A DNA stretch of 64,000 nt from Phycisphaerae bacterium (GTDB taxonomy: Bacteria; Planctomycetota; Phycisphaerae; Phycisphaerales; Phycisphaeraceae), in contig JAUHZU010000001.1 in NCBI GenBank assembly GCA_030425705.1, forward strand, positions 434,001 to 498,000, written 5' to 3'. Position numbers and translations under genes: made by a program. Of the stretch, positions 18,125 to 27,000 are shown piece by piece. The notes below the pieces were generated by a model. The model had not been told where the DNA came from and did not search any database. It was given only the letters and a program-made list of their open reading frames with translations. Position 1 is the stretch's first letter. Each line of letters opens with the position of its first letter.

Positions 18125-20386
18125 ATGATGAACGACACCCTGAAGACGTTATCCCCTAGCCCGACCCGGACGACCGCCCGCCGGCTCTGCCGAGCCGCCC
18201 TGGCGTGCCTCGCGGCGGTGGGGATCGGGCTGGCGGGGGGGTGCAACAACAAGCAGACGCTCGACACGCCGGTCGCCGCCGAGCCGGGCGCGACGTTCTC
18301 CGGCGAGGCGTACCTCCGCGGCACGGTGTCGTCCTACGGCGTGCTCGTCGACAACACGCCGCTGCTCGTCTCGGGCTTCGGCATGGTCGTCGACCTCAAC
18401 GGCACGGGGTCGAACGAGGTGCCCGCGTTCCTCCGCGAATGGCTCATCACCGAGATGCGCCGCAACAACGTCGGCTCTACCCGCTTTGGCAGCGACAACC
18501 TCAGCCCGCAGCGCGCGCTGGCCGACACCGGCTCCGCCGTCGTCGCGGTCGAGGGCTTCGTCCCCCCCGGGGCCGCGGTCGGCTCGAAGTTCGACCTGCT
18601 GGTCACGATGATCGACCAGAACTCGACCAGCCTCGAAGGCGGCCGGCTCTTCTGGCCGACCACCCTCACCGAGAACGGCCTCAACAGCCAGCTCATGTTC
18701 ATCCGCCCCTCGGCCGAGGCGTACGGGCCGATGTACATCAACCCGGTGCGCGGCGCGGACTCCGAGATCGAGTTCCTCCGCCAGGCCGTCGTCGTCAACG
18801 GCGGGACGGTGACCGAGGCACGCCAGATCCAGATGGTGCTCAACCAGCGGAGCTACCTCCGCGCCCGCCAGATCGCCGACCGCGTCAACGAACGTTTCCC
18901 CGCCGGCCGGGAGGACCGCGTGCCGACCGCGGTCGCCAAGAGCGACCTGATCATCGAGTTCAACATCCCCAAGCGGTTCGCGCACGACCCCGAGTCGCTG
19001 CTGGACCTGATCGCGCACCTCTACCTCGACCCCTCGCCCAGCTTCGCGCCCAACCAGGCGGCCTACCTCCGCGACCGACTGCTGGAAGACCCCGAAGGCC
19101 GGGCAGGCCACGTCGTCTCGGCCTGGAAGACGCTGGGGCGGAACATCACGCCCGTCCTCCGTGAGCTGTACACCCACGACAACATGACCGTCCGCACCGC
19201 GGCGCTCGAGGCCGGGGCCTGGCTGCAGGACCGGCAGGCCGTCGACCCGCTGGTCGAGATGGCGGCGCACGACGACCCGGCAATGCGTGTCGAGGTGGCG
19301 CGCTGGCTGGTCGCGTTCACCGGCGTCCCCCGCGCCCGCAACACCGTCCGGGCCATGCTCAACGACGACGACCCGGCCATCCGCATCGGTGCCTACGAGG
19401 CGCTGTCGATGGTCGGCGACCCCAACATCGAACGCATGGCCGTCGGCCAGGGTGACCAGTTCAAGTTCTACATCGACCGCGTGCGCTGCGACAAGCCGAT
19501 GGTCTTCGCGACACAGACCGACACCCCGGTGCTCGTGATCTTCGGCCGGGACCTGGGCTTCCGCCGGTCGCTGTTCACGCAGGTCGGCGACGCGTTGATG
19601 ATCCGCACCATCCCCGTCGACACGATCCGCGCCGCGACGGCCGGGCTCTTTGAGGGCGAGACCGCCTACATCCCGATCCACTGGCAGGGCCGGCGTGAGC
19701 TGATCGAGCAGGAACTGCAGACCTCCTTGGGCGTGGAAGCCGACGAGCCGGTCTACCAGGTCGAGCTGGGTGACCGCAACGGCGAGGTGATGAAGGTCCG
19801 CCTCCGCGGGCAGGACGTGATGGACCGCATGCGGGAGGACCTGCTGTTCGAGCTCCCGCGCTCGCACGCCGTCGCGCTGGACCAGCCCGCGGCGATCGCC
19901 GTAGTCCGGCTGGTCGAGGTGCCCCGCCGGGTCAACAACCAGTGGCAGGGCGAGTACGTCGCCGAGCTGCTCGCGCTCCAGACGACCGACCGGCCCCTGC
20001 CGCTTGCGGTCCGCTACAGCCAGCCCGGCGTGGGCGAGGCCCAGACCTACCGCATCGCCCCGACCGTCGCCACGCTCGCCTACACCCTCGGCTACGAGCG
20101 CGACGAACGCCTCGCCAAGCTCGGGCCAGACCTGCCCTACAGCACCGTCGTCCAGGCCCTGCACCAGCTCTGCGAACAGGGGCTGATCCCCGCGCCGTTC
20201 GAGATCCAGTTCAACCAGATCGCCCAGGACGTCGAGGACGCCCAGCGCGAGGGTGAGATCGAAGAACGCCCCGAGCTGGACTTCGTCGAAGAGCCCGCGC
20301 CCGGCAGCCAACCCGGAACCGAGCCCCAGCCCGACCCCGCGGCCCAGACCCCGGCCGAGCCGCCCGCCGACGAACGCCCCGAGTAG
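18125..20386 (+). CDS. FlgI-like lipoprotein with HEAT repeats
   Basis: Secreted lipoprotein: a hydrophobic signal ends in the lipobox LAGGC. Residues about 55-290 resemble the flagellar P-ring protein FlgI (LVSGFGMVVDLNGTGSNEVP, VVAVEGFVPPGAAVGSKFDLLVT, SLEGGRLFWPTTL, with the long strand-loop order of FlgI). Residues about 310-450 are HEAT-like helical pairs (VRTAALEAGAWL, DDPAIRIGAYEALSMVGD). The last part is unassigned and ends in a Pro/Glu-rich tail. Flagellar FlgI is about 370 residues and is not a lipoprotein, and no flagellar genes are nearby. This suggests a non-flagellar envelope ring or pore. The ATG at 18125 is chosen for the signal peptide; ATG 18128 and 18089 are alternatives. 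Confidence 0.65.
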   Translation: MMNDTLKTLSPSPTRTTARRLCRAALACLAAVGIGLAGGCNNKQTLDTPVAAEPGATFSGEAYLRGTVSSYGVLVDNTPLLVSGFGMVVDLNGTGSNEVPAFLREWLITEMRRNNVGSTRFGSDNLSPQRALADTGSAVVAVEGFVPPGAAVGSKFDLLVTMIDQNSTSLEGGRLFWPTTLTENGLNSQLMFIRPSAEAYGPMYINPVRGADSEIEFLRQAVVVNGGTVTEARQIQMVLNQRSYLRARQIADRVNERFPAGREDRVPTAVAKSDLIIEFNIPKRFAHDPESLLDLIAHLYLDPSPSFAPNQAAYLRDRLLEDPEGRAGHVVSAWKTLGRNITPVLRELYTHDNMTVRTAALEAGAWLQDRQAVDPLVEMAAHDDPAMRVEVARWLVAFTGVPRARNTVRAMLNDDDPAIRIGAYEALSMVGDPNIERMAVGQGDQFKFYIDRVRCDKPMVFATQTDTPVLVIFGRDLGFRRSLFTQVGDALMIRTIPVDTIRAATAGLFEGETAYIPIHWQGRRELIEQELQTSLGVEADEPVYQVELGDRNGEVMKVRLRGQDVMDRMREDLLFELPRSHAVALDQPAAIAVVRLVEVPRRVNNQWQGEYVAELLALQTTDRPLPLAVRYSQPGVGEAQTYRIAPTVATLAYTLGYERDERLAKLGPDLPYSTVVQALHQLCEQGLIPAPFEIQFNQIAQDVEDAQREGEIEERPELDFVEEPAPGSQPGTEPQPDPAAQTPAEPPADERPE

Positions 20387-20632
20387 GCCCGGCCCGCGCC
20401 CGGCGACACACCCTCGCCGCCGTCCGCGCCGACCCCCGGCAAGGCATCGGGTCCGCCAGATTTTCACCAGCGCACGCCCCGTGCAAGTCGATATAGTTAG
20501 CGGACCCTGACCCCGGTTCACGTAACCACGGCTCGGGTCTGTGTTTGGAGCAAGACGCCCGGCAAGGACGCCGTGGCGTGAATCACCGAGCGGCCTTCCC
20601 CCGCCGCCGTCGACAGGAGGTCGATCCCGACG

Positions 20633-23600
20633 ATGCGTCTAGCCAAGCTCACCCTCGCCGGCTTCAAGTCCTTCGCCGACAAGACCGAGATCGCCTTCGA
20701 CCAGCCCGTCGTCGGCATCGTCGGGCCCAACGGCTGCGGCAAGTCCAACGTCGTCGACGCCATCAAGTGGGTCCTCGGCGACCAGTCGCCCAAGTCCCTC
20801 CGCGGCGGCGCGATGATGGACGTCATCTTCAACGGCTCCGCCGCCCGCAAACCCAGCGGCATGGCCTCCGTCACCCTCACCTTCGACAACCCGCTCCTCA
20901 CCGTGCCGGTGGCCGACAGCGAACCTAACCACGCCGACGCCGAGGAACCCAGCGACGAAACGCCGGGCTCGGCCGACGACTCTCCCGTCGCCACCCTCGT
21001 CTCCAACCGCACCTGCAACCGCCTCCTCCAGGTCGATGCCGACGAGGTCGCCGTCACCCGCCAGCTCTACCGCGACGGCACCAGCGAATACCTGATCAAC
21101 AACAAGCGCGTCCGCCTCCGCGACATCAAAGAACTCTTCATGGACACGGGCATCGGCACGGACGCCTACTCCGTGATCGAGCAGGGCAAGGTCGCCCGCA
21201 TGCTCGAGGCCAACCCCGCCCAGCGACGCCAGATCTTCGAAGAGGCCGCCGGCATCTCGCGCTTCAAGGCCCGCAAGAAAGAAGCCGAACGCAAGCTCGA
21301 CCGCACCGAGCAGAACCTCGCCCTCTGCCGCCAGCGCCTCGAAGACACCGAACGCCGCCTCCGCTCCGTCAAGATGCAGGCCGCCCGCGCCCGCTCCTAC
21401 CAGGAACACCAGTCCCGGCTGAGTGAGCTTCAGCTCACGTTCTCCCTCGCCGAATACCACAAGCTCGCCACCGAACTTACCGACGTCAACGACCAGCTCG
21501 AACAGGCCGAAGCCGACCGCGCCGCCGCGCAGCGCGAGCTCGCCAAGCACGAGCAGGCCCTTGCCGAAGCCGAGACCGAGCGCGACGCCGTCGCCGCCAA
21601 GCTCAAAGACCTCGAGCAGCAGCGCATCCAGAAGCAGGGCGACAAGAGCAAGCAGGAGCAGCGCCTCCAGTTCGCCGTGTCCAACCTCGGCGACGTCAAG
21701 TCCCAGATCAAGCGCGACGCCGACCGCCTCGAAGAGCTCGACGAGAAACGCCGCCGCTACGCCGCCGAGCTAAAAGACCTCGAGCAGCAGATCGCCGACC
21801 TCGAAGCCGCCAAGACCGAGGGTGAGCAGCGCCTCGAAGCCGCGCGTGAAGAGAACCAGAAGCTCCAGCACGAGCTCTCCGAGGCCCAGTCCGCCCTCGA
21901 AGACGAGAAGCGCGGCATCAACCAGTTGCTCCGCAAAGCGCAGTCCCTGCAGTCCGAGATCCGCTCGCTCGACACCTTCCAGGAAAACCTCGCCGCCACC
22001 CGCGACAAGCTCGACGCCCGCTCCTCGCAGATCGCCGAGCAGCTGGGCCAGATGCTCGACAGCCGCGACACCGCGCAGGCGAAGCTCACCGAAGTCGAGC
22101 AGCACCTCACCCGCGAGTCCGACCAGCTCACCAGCCAGAAAGACCTCTCCGGCAGGTTCGGCGAACAGATCAACCAGCTCACCGCCCGCCTCTCGGAGCT
22201 CAAAGAAAAACGCTCCTCTCTCCAGTCCCGCCGCCACGTCCTCCAGGAGATGGAAGACAACCTCGAAGGCGTCAGCGACCCGGTCAAGGCCGTCCTCGCC
22301 CAGCACGCCGCCGACGCCGACACCGACGACGGCGGCCCGTTCGCCTTCATCCGCGGCATGCTCGCCGAGCTCATCGACACCGATGTCGCCAATGCCAAGC
22401 TCGTCGAGGCCGCCCTCGGCGACCACCAGCAGACCCTCGTCGTCGACCGACTCGCCGACCTCTGCTCCAGCACCACCGGCCGCGCCGCCATCCAGGCCCT
22501 CGCCGGCCGCGTCACCCTCCTCGCCATCGACCAGCCCCCGCTCCCTCCCTTCCACCCCCACGCCGCTCCTGAGCGCAGCGAAGGTGCGGATCGAGCACCA
22601 GTAAACCCCAACCCCACCCGCGTCCTCGACCTCGTCCGCTACCCCGCCTGGCTCGCCCCCATCGCCCACCGCGTGCTCGGCCGGACCTACCTCGTCCACG
22701 ACCTCGACCGCGCCCTCCTCCTCCGAGCCACTCTCCCCGACGGCGCACGCTTCGTCACCCAGACCGGCGAAGTCCTCGAAGCCGACGGCCGCATCTTCGC
22801 CGGCCCCGTTGCCGCGGGAACCACCTCCGGCCTCATCTCCCGCCGCTCCGAGCTCGCCTCCCTCCAGGCCGAGCTCACCGAGCTCGAAGCCCTCATCGCG
22901 TCCGACCAGCAGACCCTCGCGATGCTCTCCGACCAGGCCGCCCACGCCGAGAAGGTCGCCAGCGACCTGCAGAAATCCATCTTCGACCTCTCCGCCGGCC
23001 GCGCGGAGCTCACCTCCAAACTCGAAGGGCTCGCCGGCCAGATCGCGTCCCTCGAAAAAGAACGCCCCGCCCTCACCCACGAGGCCGAGCAGGTCCACGC
23101 CCAGCTGCGCGACGCCGCCGAGAAGCGCGACGCCCACCGCGCCGAGCACGACCAGCTCGAGGCCGACGCCGAACAACGCCAGCAGGCCATCGCCGCGCTC
23201 GAACAGGCCATCACCGACAAGCGCGACGCCGCCGAGCACGCCCGCGAGCAGGTCACCACCCTCCGCGTCGACGCCAGCAAGACCGCCGAGCAGCTCAGCG
23301 CCGCCCAGCGCGCCGCCCGCCAGCACGAGGTCGCCGCCGCCGACAACCAGCGCCAGCACGCCAACGTCGAACAGCAGCTCGCCGGTTACCGCCAGAAGAT
23401 CGCCGACCTCGAAGCCCAGCGCGACGAATCACAGGCCCTCGTCGCCTCCCTCGACAGCGAGCTCCAGGGCCTCATCGCCCAGTGCGAGACCGTCGCCGCC
23501 CGTGTCGCCGAGCACGACCAGGCCATGGCGTCCCTCCGCGAAGGCGTCAAGACCCACCGCGCCGCCCACGACAAGCTCGACAAAGCCGTCCACAAGCTCG

Positions 23601-24955
23601 AGATCTCCCAGCGCGAACACGAGGTCAAGACCGACGCCATCGTCGACCGCTGCCGCGAGCAGCAGGACCTCGACCTCCAACAACGCTACACGCTCACCCT
23701 CGAGTTGCTCCGCTCCGCGCCCCCGGAATCAGAATCGGAACCCAACTCCGATCAAGAACCCTCCCGCAACGTGGATGACGAAACCCAGACCCCAGACCCG
23801 AAATCCGAGACCCAACCCGACTTCATCGGCCCCCTCACCTACGAAGCCCACCTAGCCCAGGAACAAAAAACCCTAAGAGACTCAATCGCCCAAGACCTCC
23901 AACAAAACCCCACCCCCTTCGACATCGACTGGGAGTCCATCACCGCCGAGATCGAGGACCGCAAGGGCCGCATGGCCCGCCTGGGCACCGTCAACCTCGG
24001 CGCGATCGACGAGGAAAACGAGCTCGAAGAGACCCAGGACGAGCTCGCCGACCAGGTCAAGGACATCGAGCAGGCCGAACGCCAGCTCCGCCAGCTCATC
24101 GAGCAGATCAACAACGACTCCCGCGTCCGCTTCGAGCAGACCTACAAGGAGGTCCGCGAGAACTTCGCCGGCACCCAGGGGCTCTTCCGCCGCCTCTTCG
24201 GCGGGGGCAAGGCCGACGTCGTCCTCCAGCCCGACGAGCACGGCAACATCGACCCCCTCGAAGCCGGCATCGAGATCATGGCCAAACCCCCCGGCAAAGA
24301 ACCAAGGGCGCTGTCCCAGCTCTCCGGCGGCGAAAAAACCATGACCGCCATCGCGCTGCTCATGGCCATCTTCAAGTCCCGCCCCAGCCCCTACGCCATC
24401 CTCGACGAAGTCGACGCCGCGCTGGACGAGGCCAACGTCGAGCGCTTCATCACCATCGTCCAGTCCTTCCTCGACAAGTCCCACTTCATCATCATCACCC
24501 ACCACAAGCGCACCATGCAGGGCTGCGACGCCCTCTACGGCATCACCATGCAGGAACGCGGCGTCTCCAAACGCGTCCGCGTCCAGTTCGACCAGTTGGC
24601 CCCCGGAAGCGGGGAGATCAGCCGCGAAGCGCTCAACCGGGTGGCGGAAGAACAGGGCGAGGAAGAAGCAGAGGAGCAAGGATCGAGGACCGAGGATCGA
24701 GTAGCGAGGATCGAGGATCGAGTCCCGGAAACGTCCACTTCCGAACATTCGACATCCGAGATCCGAAATCCGAAATCCCCTCCCTCCCCAACCCCCAACC
24801 CCAAACTCCTAAATCCCAACCTGAACGCCGACATCCCCGCCCCCGCCGACGACGCCCCCAAAGAACCCCCGGCCAAGCCGGCGTCCACTTCCGGGGGCAA
24901 CCGCGCCAAACTCGCCGCCATGCTCGCCGGCAAAGACCCCGTCGAGGTGGAGTAG
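20633..24955 (+). CDS. smc: Chromosome segregation SMC ATPase, with repeat-derived inserts
   Basis: Condensin core that organises and segregates the chromosome. At 1440 residues it is some 250 longer than usual. Walker A GPNGCGKSN is at 31-39. Two long coiled-coil arms (about 190-540 and 730-1030) flank a hinge. The signature LSGGEKTMTAIALLMAIF is near 1229 and Walker B PYAILDEVDAALDEAN near 1254. Extra segments are a Glu/Asp-rich insert at about 91-127, a repeat-coded insert at about 640-660 in the hinge, one at about 1030-1066 (PESESEPNSDQEP...), and a tail from about 1340 coded by short GATCGAG and ATCCGAAATCC repeats. An AGGAGGT ribosome site precedes the ATG. Confidence 0.95.
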   Translation: MRLAKLTLAGFKSFADKTEIAFDQPVVGIVGPNGCGKSNVVDAIKWVLGDQSPKSLRGGAMMDVIFNGSAARKPSGMASVTLTFDNPLLTVPVADSEPNHADAEEPSDETPGSADDSPVATLVSNRTCNRLLQVDADEVAVTRQLYRDGTSEYLINNKRVRLRDIKELFMDTGIGTDAYSVIEQGKVARMLEANPAQRRQIFEEAAGISRFKARKKEAERKLDRTEQNLALCRQRLEDTERRLRSVKMQAARARSYQEHQSRLSELQLTFSLAEYHKLATELTDVNDQLEQAEADRAAAQRELAKHEQALAEAETERDAVAAKLKDLEQQRIQKQGDKSKQEQRLQFAVSNLGDVKSQIKRDADRLEELDEKRRRYAAELKDLEQQIADLEAAKTEGEQRLEAAREENQKLQHELSEAQSALEDEKRGINQLLRKAQSLQSEIRSLDTFQENLAATRDKLDARSSQIAEQLGQMLDSRDTAQAKLTEVEQHLTRESDQLTSQKDLSGRFGEQINQLTARLSELKEKRSSLQSRRHVLQEMEDNLEGVSDPVKAVLAQHAADADTDDGGPFAFIRGMLAELIDTDVANAKLVEAALGDHQQTLVVDRLADLCSSTTGRAAIQALAGRVTLLAIDQPPLPPFHPHAAPERSEGADRAPVNPNPTRVLDLVRYPAWLAPIAHRVLGRTYLVHDLDRALLLRATLPDGARFVTQTGEVLEADGRIFAGPVAAGTTSGLISRRSELASLQAELTELEALIASDQQTLAMLSDQAAHAEKVASDLQKSIFDLSAGRAELTSKLEGLAGQIASLEKERPALTHEAEQVHAQLRDAAEKRDAHRAEHDQLEADAEQRQQAIAALEQAITDKRDAAEHAREQVTTLRVDASKTAEQLSAAQRAARQHEVAAADNQRQHANVEQQLAGYRQKIADLEAQRDESQALVASLDSELQGLIAQCETVAARVAEHDQAMASLREGVKTHRAAHDKLDKAVHKLEISQREHEVKTDAIVDRCREQQDLDLQQRYTLTLELLRSAPPESESEPNSDQEPSRNVDDETQTPDPKSETQPDFIGPLTYEAHLAQEQKTLRDSIAQDLQQNPTPFDIDWESITAEIEDRKGRMARLGTVNLGAIDEENELEETQDELADQVKDIEQAERQLRQLIEQINNDSRVRFEQTYKEVRENFAGTQGLFRRLFGGGKADVVLQPDEHGNIDPLEAGIEIMAKPPGKEPRALSQLSGGEKTMTAIALLMAIFKSRPSPYAILDEVDAALDEANVERFITIVQSFLDKSHFIIITHHKRTMQGCDALYGITMQERGVSKRVRVQFDQLAPGSGEISREALNRVAEEQGEEEAEEQGSRTEDRVARIEDRVPETSTSEHSTSEIRNPKSPPSPTPNPKLLNPNLNADIPAPADDAPKEPPAKPASTSGGNRAKLAAMLAGKDPVEVE

Positions 24956-24990
24956 CCCTCGGTAGTCCAGCCCCCGGAAGCGGAACACCT

Positions 24991-25019
24991 CACGCAGAGG
25001 CGCTAAGGCGCGAAGTCAA
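24991..25019 (+). repeat. CACGCAGAGGCG-type intergenic repeat
   Basis: CACGCAGAGGCGCTAAGGCG then CGAAGTCAA, between smc and the HNH gene. It belongs to the same loose family as the AGAGGCGCGGAGGTCGCGG copies at 32017, 33427 and 34056. A GCCCCCGGAAGC word lies just upstream at 24970-24981. Confidence 0.7.
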
Positions 25020-25058
25020 GCCATGTCGCCTTGCTGCATCCCGCTGTAAACTTGTCGT

Positions 25059-25883
25059 ATGGCTGAGGGACACCTCCGGAAAAACTGGTCTCGGGCAGAA
25101 ACCCTCCTCGCCTTCCGGCTCTACTGCCAGTTACCCTTCGGCAAGCTCCACCAGTACAACCCCGACATCATCACCCTCGCCCAGCACCTCGGACGTACCC
25201 CCTCGGCCGTTGCCATGAAGGGCTGCAACTTCGCCTCCCTCGACCCGCTACACCAACAGCGCGGCGTCACCGGCCTAACCAACCGTGGCAAACTCGAAGA
25301 ACAAATCTGGGAAGCGTTCCACGACGACAGCGAAGCCATCGCCAACGAAGCCGAAGCCCTGTATGAATCGCTCTTGAACCCACAGGCCAACGGCGATGAC
25401 CCCACTAAACCATCAGAACTAGATGACCTCGCAAGCCCTGATCGATTGGCGCTCCCGGTGGGGCCAACCGAAGTCGAACGCACAGTGCGTACCCGCCGCG
25501 TGCAGGGCTTCTTCCGCCGCGCCGTCCTCTCCGGCTACGGCCACCGCTGCGCCCTCACGCGTCTAGCGATCCCCGAACTGCTCAACGCCAGTCACATCAT
25601 CCCTTGGGCCACCCCCGGAAGCGAGCAGCACAGAGCCGACCCGACGAATGGGCTGTGCCTCAATGCCCTGCACGACCGCGCCTTCGACCGTGGGCTGATC
25701 ACCTTCGACGAAAACCACCGCCTCTTGGTCTCCCCAATGCTCGCCGACGACACCGCCCCCGACGGCCTCGGCCGCTTCGCGGATGCCTTCACCCCCCAAA
25801 CCCCACTCATCCTCCCCGAACGCTTCGCGCCGAGCCCTGAGGCGCTCGCATATCATCGAGAGGAAGTGTTCCTGTTGGCGTAG
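25059..25883 (+). CDS. HNH endonuclease
   Basis: A 274-residue protein. The N-terminal 65 residues (NWSRAETLLAFRLYCQLPFGKLHQYNPDIITLAQHLGRTPSAVAMK, in two blocks) look like a helical DNA-binding module. The C-terminal half is an HNH_2-type nuclease with CALTRL, ASHIIPW (His179), DPTNGLC (Asn197) and LNALHDRAFDRGLI (His205), so the catalytic set is intact. It likely cuts DNA, probably as a restriction enzyme. It is 94 bases upstream of the C5-methyltransferase in the same orientation, but its composition stays GC-rich like the host genome, unlike the next two genes. Whether it belongs to that system is inference. Confidence 0.85.
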   Translation: MAEGHLRKNWSRAETLLAFRLYCQLPFGKLHQYNPDIITLAQHLGRTPSAVAMKGCNFASLDPLHQQRGVTGLTNRGKLEEQIWEAFHDDSEAIANEAEALYESLLNPQANGDDPTKPSELDDLASPDRLALPVGPTEVERTVRTRRVQGFFRRAVLSGYGHRCALTRLAIPELLNASHIIPWATPGSEQHRADPTNGLCLNALHDRAFDRGLITFDENHRLLVSPMLADDTAPDGLGRFADAFTPQTPLILPERFAPSPEALAYHREEVFLLA

Positions 25884-25977
25884 CATTTGCTGTCGCAAGC
25901 AGGGTTTTCTACATGGCTGAATTGGGGTAGAGTATGTTGTCTCCTGACTCGACCACGAATCCATCAGCAACAGACTT

Positions 25978-26985
25978 ATGAAGCGAGCAATAGACTTGTT
26001 TTCGGGTTGCGGGGGGATGACGCTGGGCCTCAAACAGGCGGGCTTCTCCGTTGTGGGGGCCGTAGACTTTGAGCCGAACGCTGTAAAGACCTACAAAGCC
26101 AACCACAAAGGTATCCATGTCTGGCGACGGGACATCCGACGGTTGCCTGCCGTGGAAGTCATGCGGAAGCTAAAGATTGCTCCTGGCGAGTTGGACTTGC
26201 TTGCAGGGTGTCCACCCTGCCAGGGTTTTTCCCGGATGAAGACGCTCAACGGAGGGCGACAGGTCGATGACGATCGAACAAACTTGGTACTCGACTTCGC
26301 TAGGTACATCAAAAAGATGCGCCCCAAAGCCATCCTGATGGAAAACGTGCCGGGCCTACAGAATGATTGGCGATTCCTTGAACTGCTGCAACGTCTGGAT
26401 GGTTGGGGGTACAACTACAAACACGCGGTGCATAACGCCGCAGACTATGGTGTGCCGCAACGTCGCAAACGACTGATCCTGATGGCGGTGCGAAACGGTG
26501 ATATCGATTTTGTATCCCCGGAGGTTGCTCGCCGGACAGTACGCGACGCGATTGCACATCTGCCGGTAGCTGGACAAAGTGGCGACCCGCTTCACGATCT
26601 ACCGGAAAGAAGATCGGACCAAGTCAGGCAACTTATTGCCGCTATCCCTAAAGATGGAGGGAGCAGGAATGAGCTGCCGCCTGACAAGCAACTCGCTTGT
26701 CACCAAACCTGCACCGGGTTCAAGGATGTGTATGGCAGAATGGCATGGGATAGTGTTTCGCCTACAATTACGAGTGGCTGTTTCAATCCATCAAAAGGGC
26801 GCTTCCTGCACCCGACACACGATCGCGCGATCACGATGCGCGAAGCTGCTCTACTCCAAAGTTTTCCAGAGGACTATAAGTTTCTGCCAGAAAGCAACAA
26901 AACTGCTGTAGCTCTTATGATTGGAAACGCATTACCTCCGGAGTTTATTCGTTGTCAGGCTATTCAACTCGGCGACAACATCTAA
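25978..26985 (+). CDS. DNA (cytosine-5) methyltransferase
   Basis: Methylates cytosine at C5 in a specific DNA site, using SAM. The 335-residue protein has motif I DLFSGCGGMTLGL (6-18), motif IV GCPPCQGFSR with catalytic Cys81, motif VI MENVPGL (121-127), motif VIII YGVPQRRKRLIL, a target-recognition stretch, then motif IX-like RAITMREAALLQSFPEDY and motif X IGNALPPEF. It is complete. Base composition is visibly lower in GC than the surrounding core genes, suggesting recent transfer. The GHKL-nuclease gene starts 15 bases after its stop, so the two form an operon. The target sequence cannot be read from this. Confidence 0.95.
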   Translation: MKRAIDLFSGCGGMTLGLKQAGFSVVGAVDFEPNAVKTYKANHKGIHVWRRDIRRLPAVEVMRKLKIAPGELDLLAGCPPCQGFSRMKTLNGGRQVDDDRTNLVLDFARYIKKMRPKAILMENVPGLQNDWRFLELLQRLDGWGYNYKHAVHNAADYGVPQRRKRLILMAVRNGDIDFVSPEVARRTVRDAIAHLPVAGQSGDPLHDLPERRSDQVRQLIAAIPKDGGSRNELPPDKQLACHQTCTGFKDVYGRMAWDSVSPTITSGCFNPSKGRFLHPTHDRAITMREAALLQSFPEDYKFLPESNKTAVALMIGNALPPEFIRCQAIQLGDNI

Positions 26986-27000
26986 CTTATTGGTACATGA

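Noticed and set aside
18125-20386. True flagellar P-ring gene
   Set aside because: It is a lipoprotein, twice the normal length, and no other flagellar genes flank it.
25884-25977. Controller-protein gene or C-box upstream of the methyltransferase
   Set aside because: The 94-base gap has no small reading frame with a helix-turn-helix and no clear symmetric operator.
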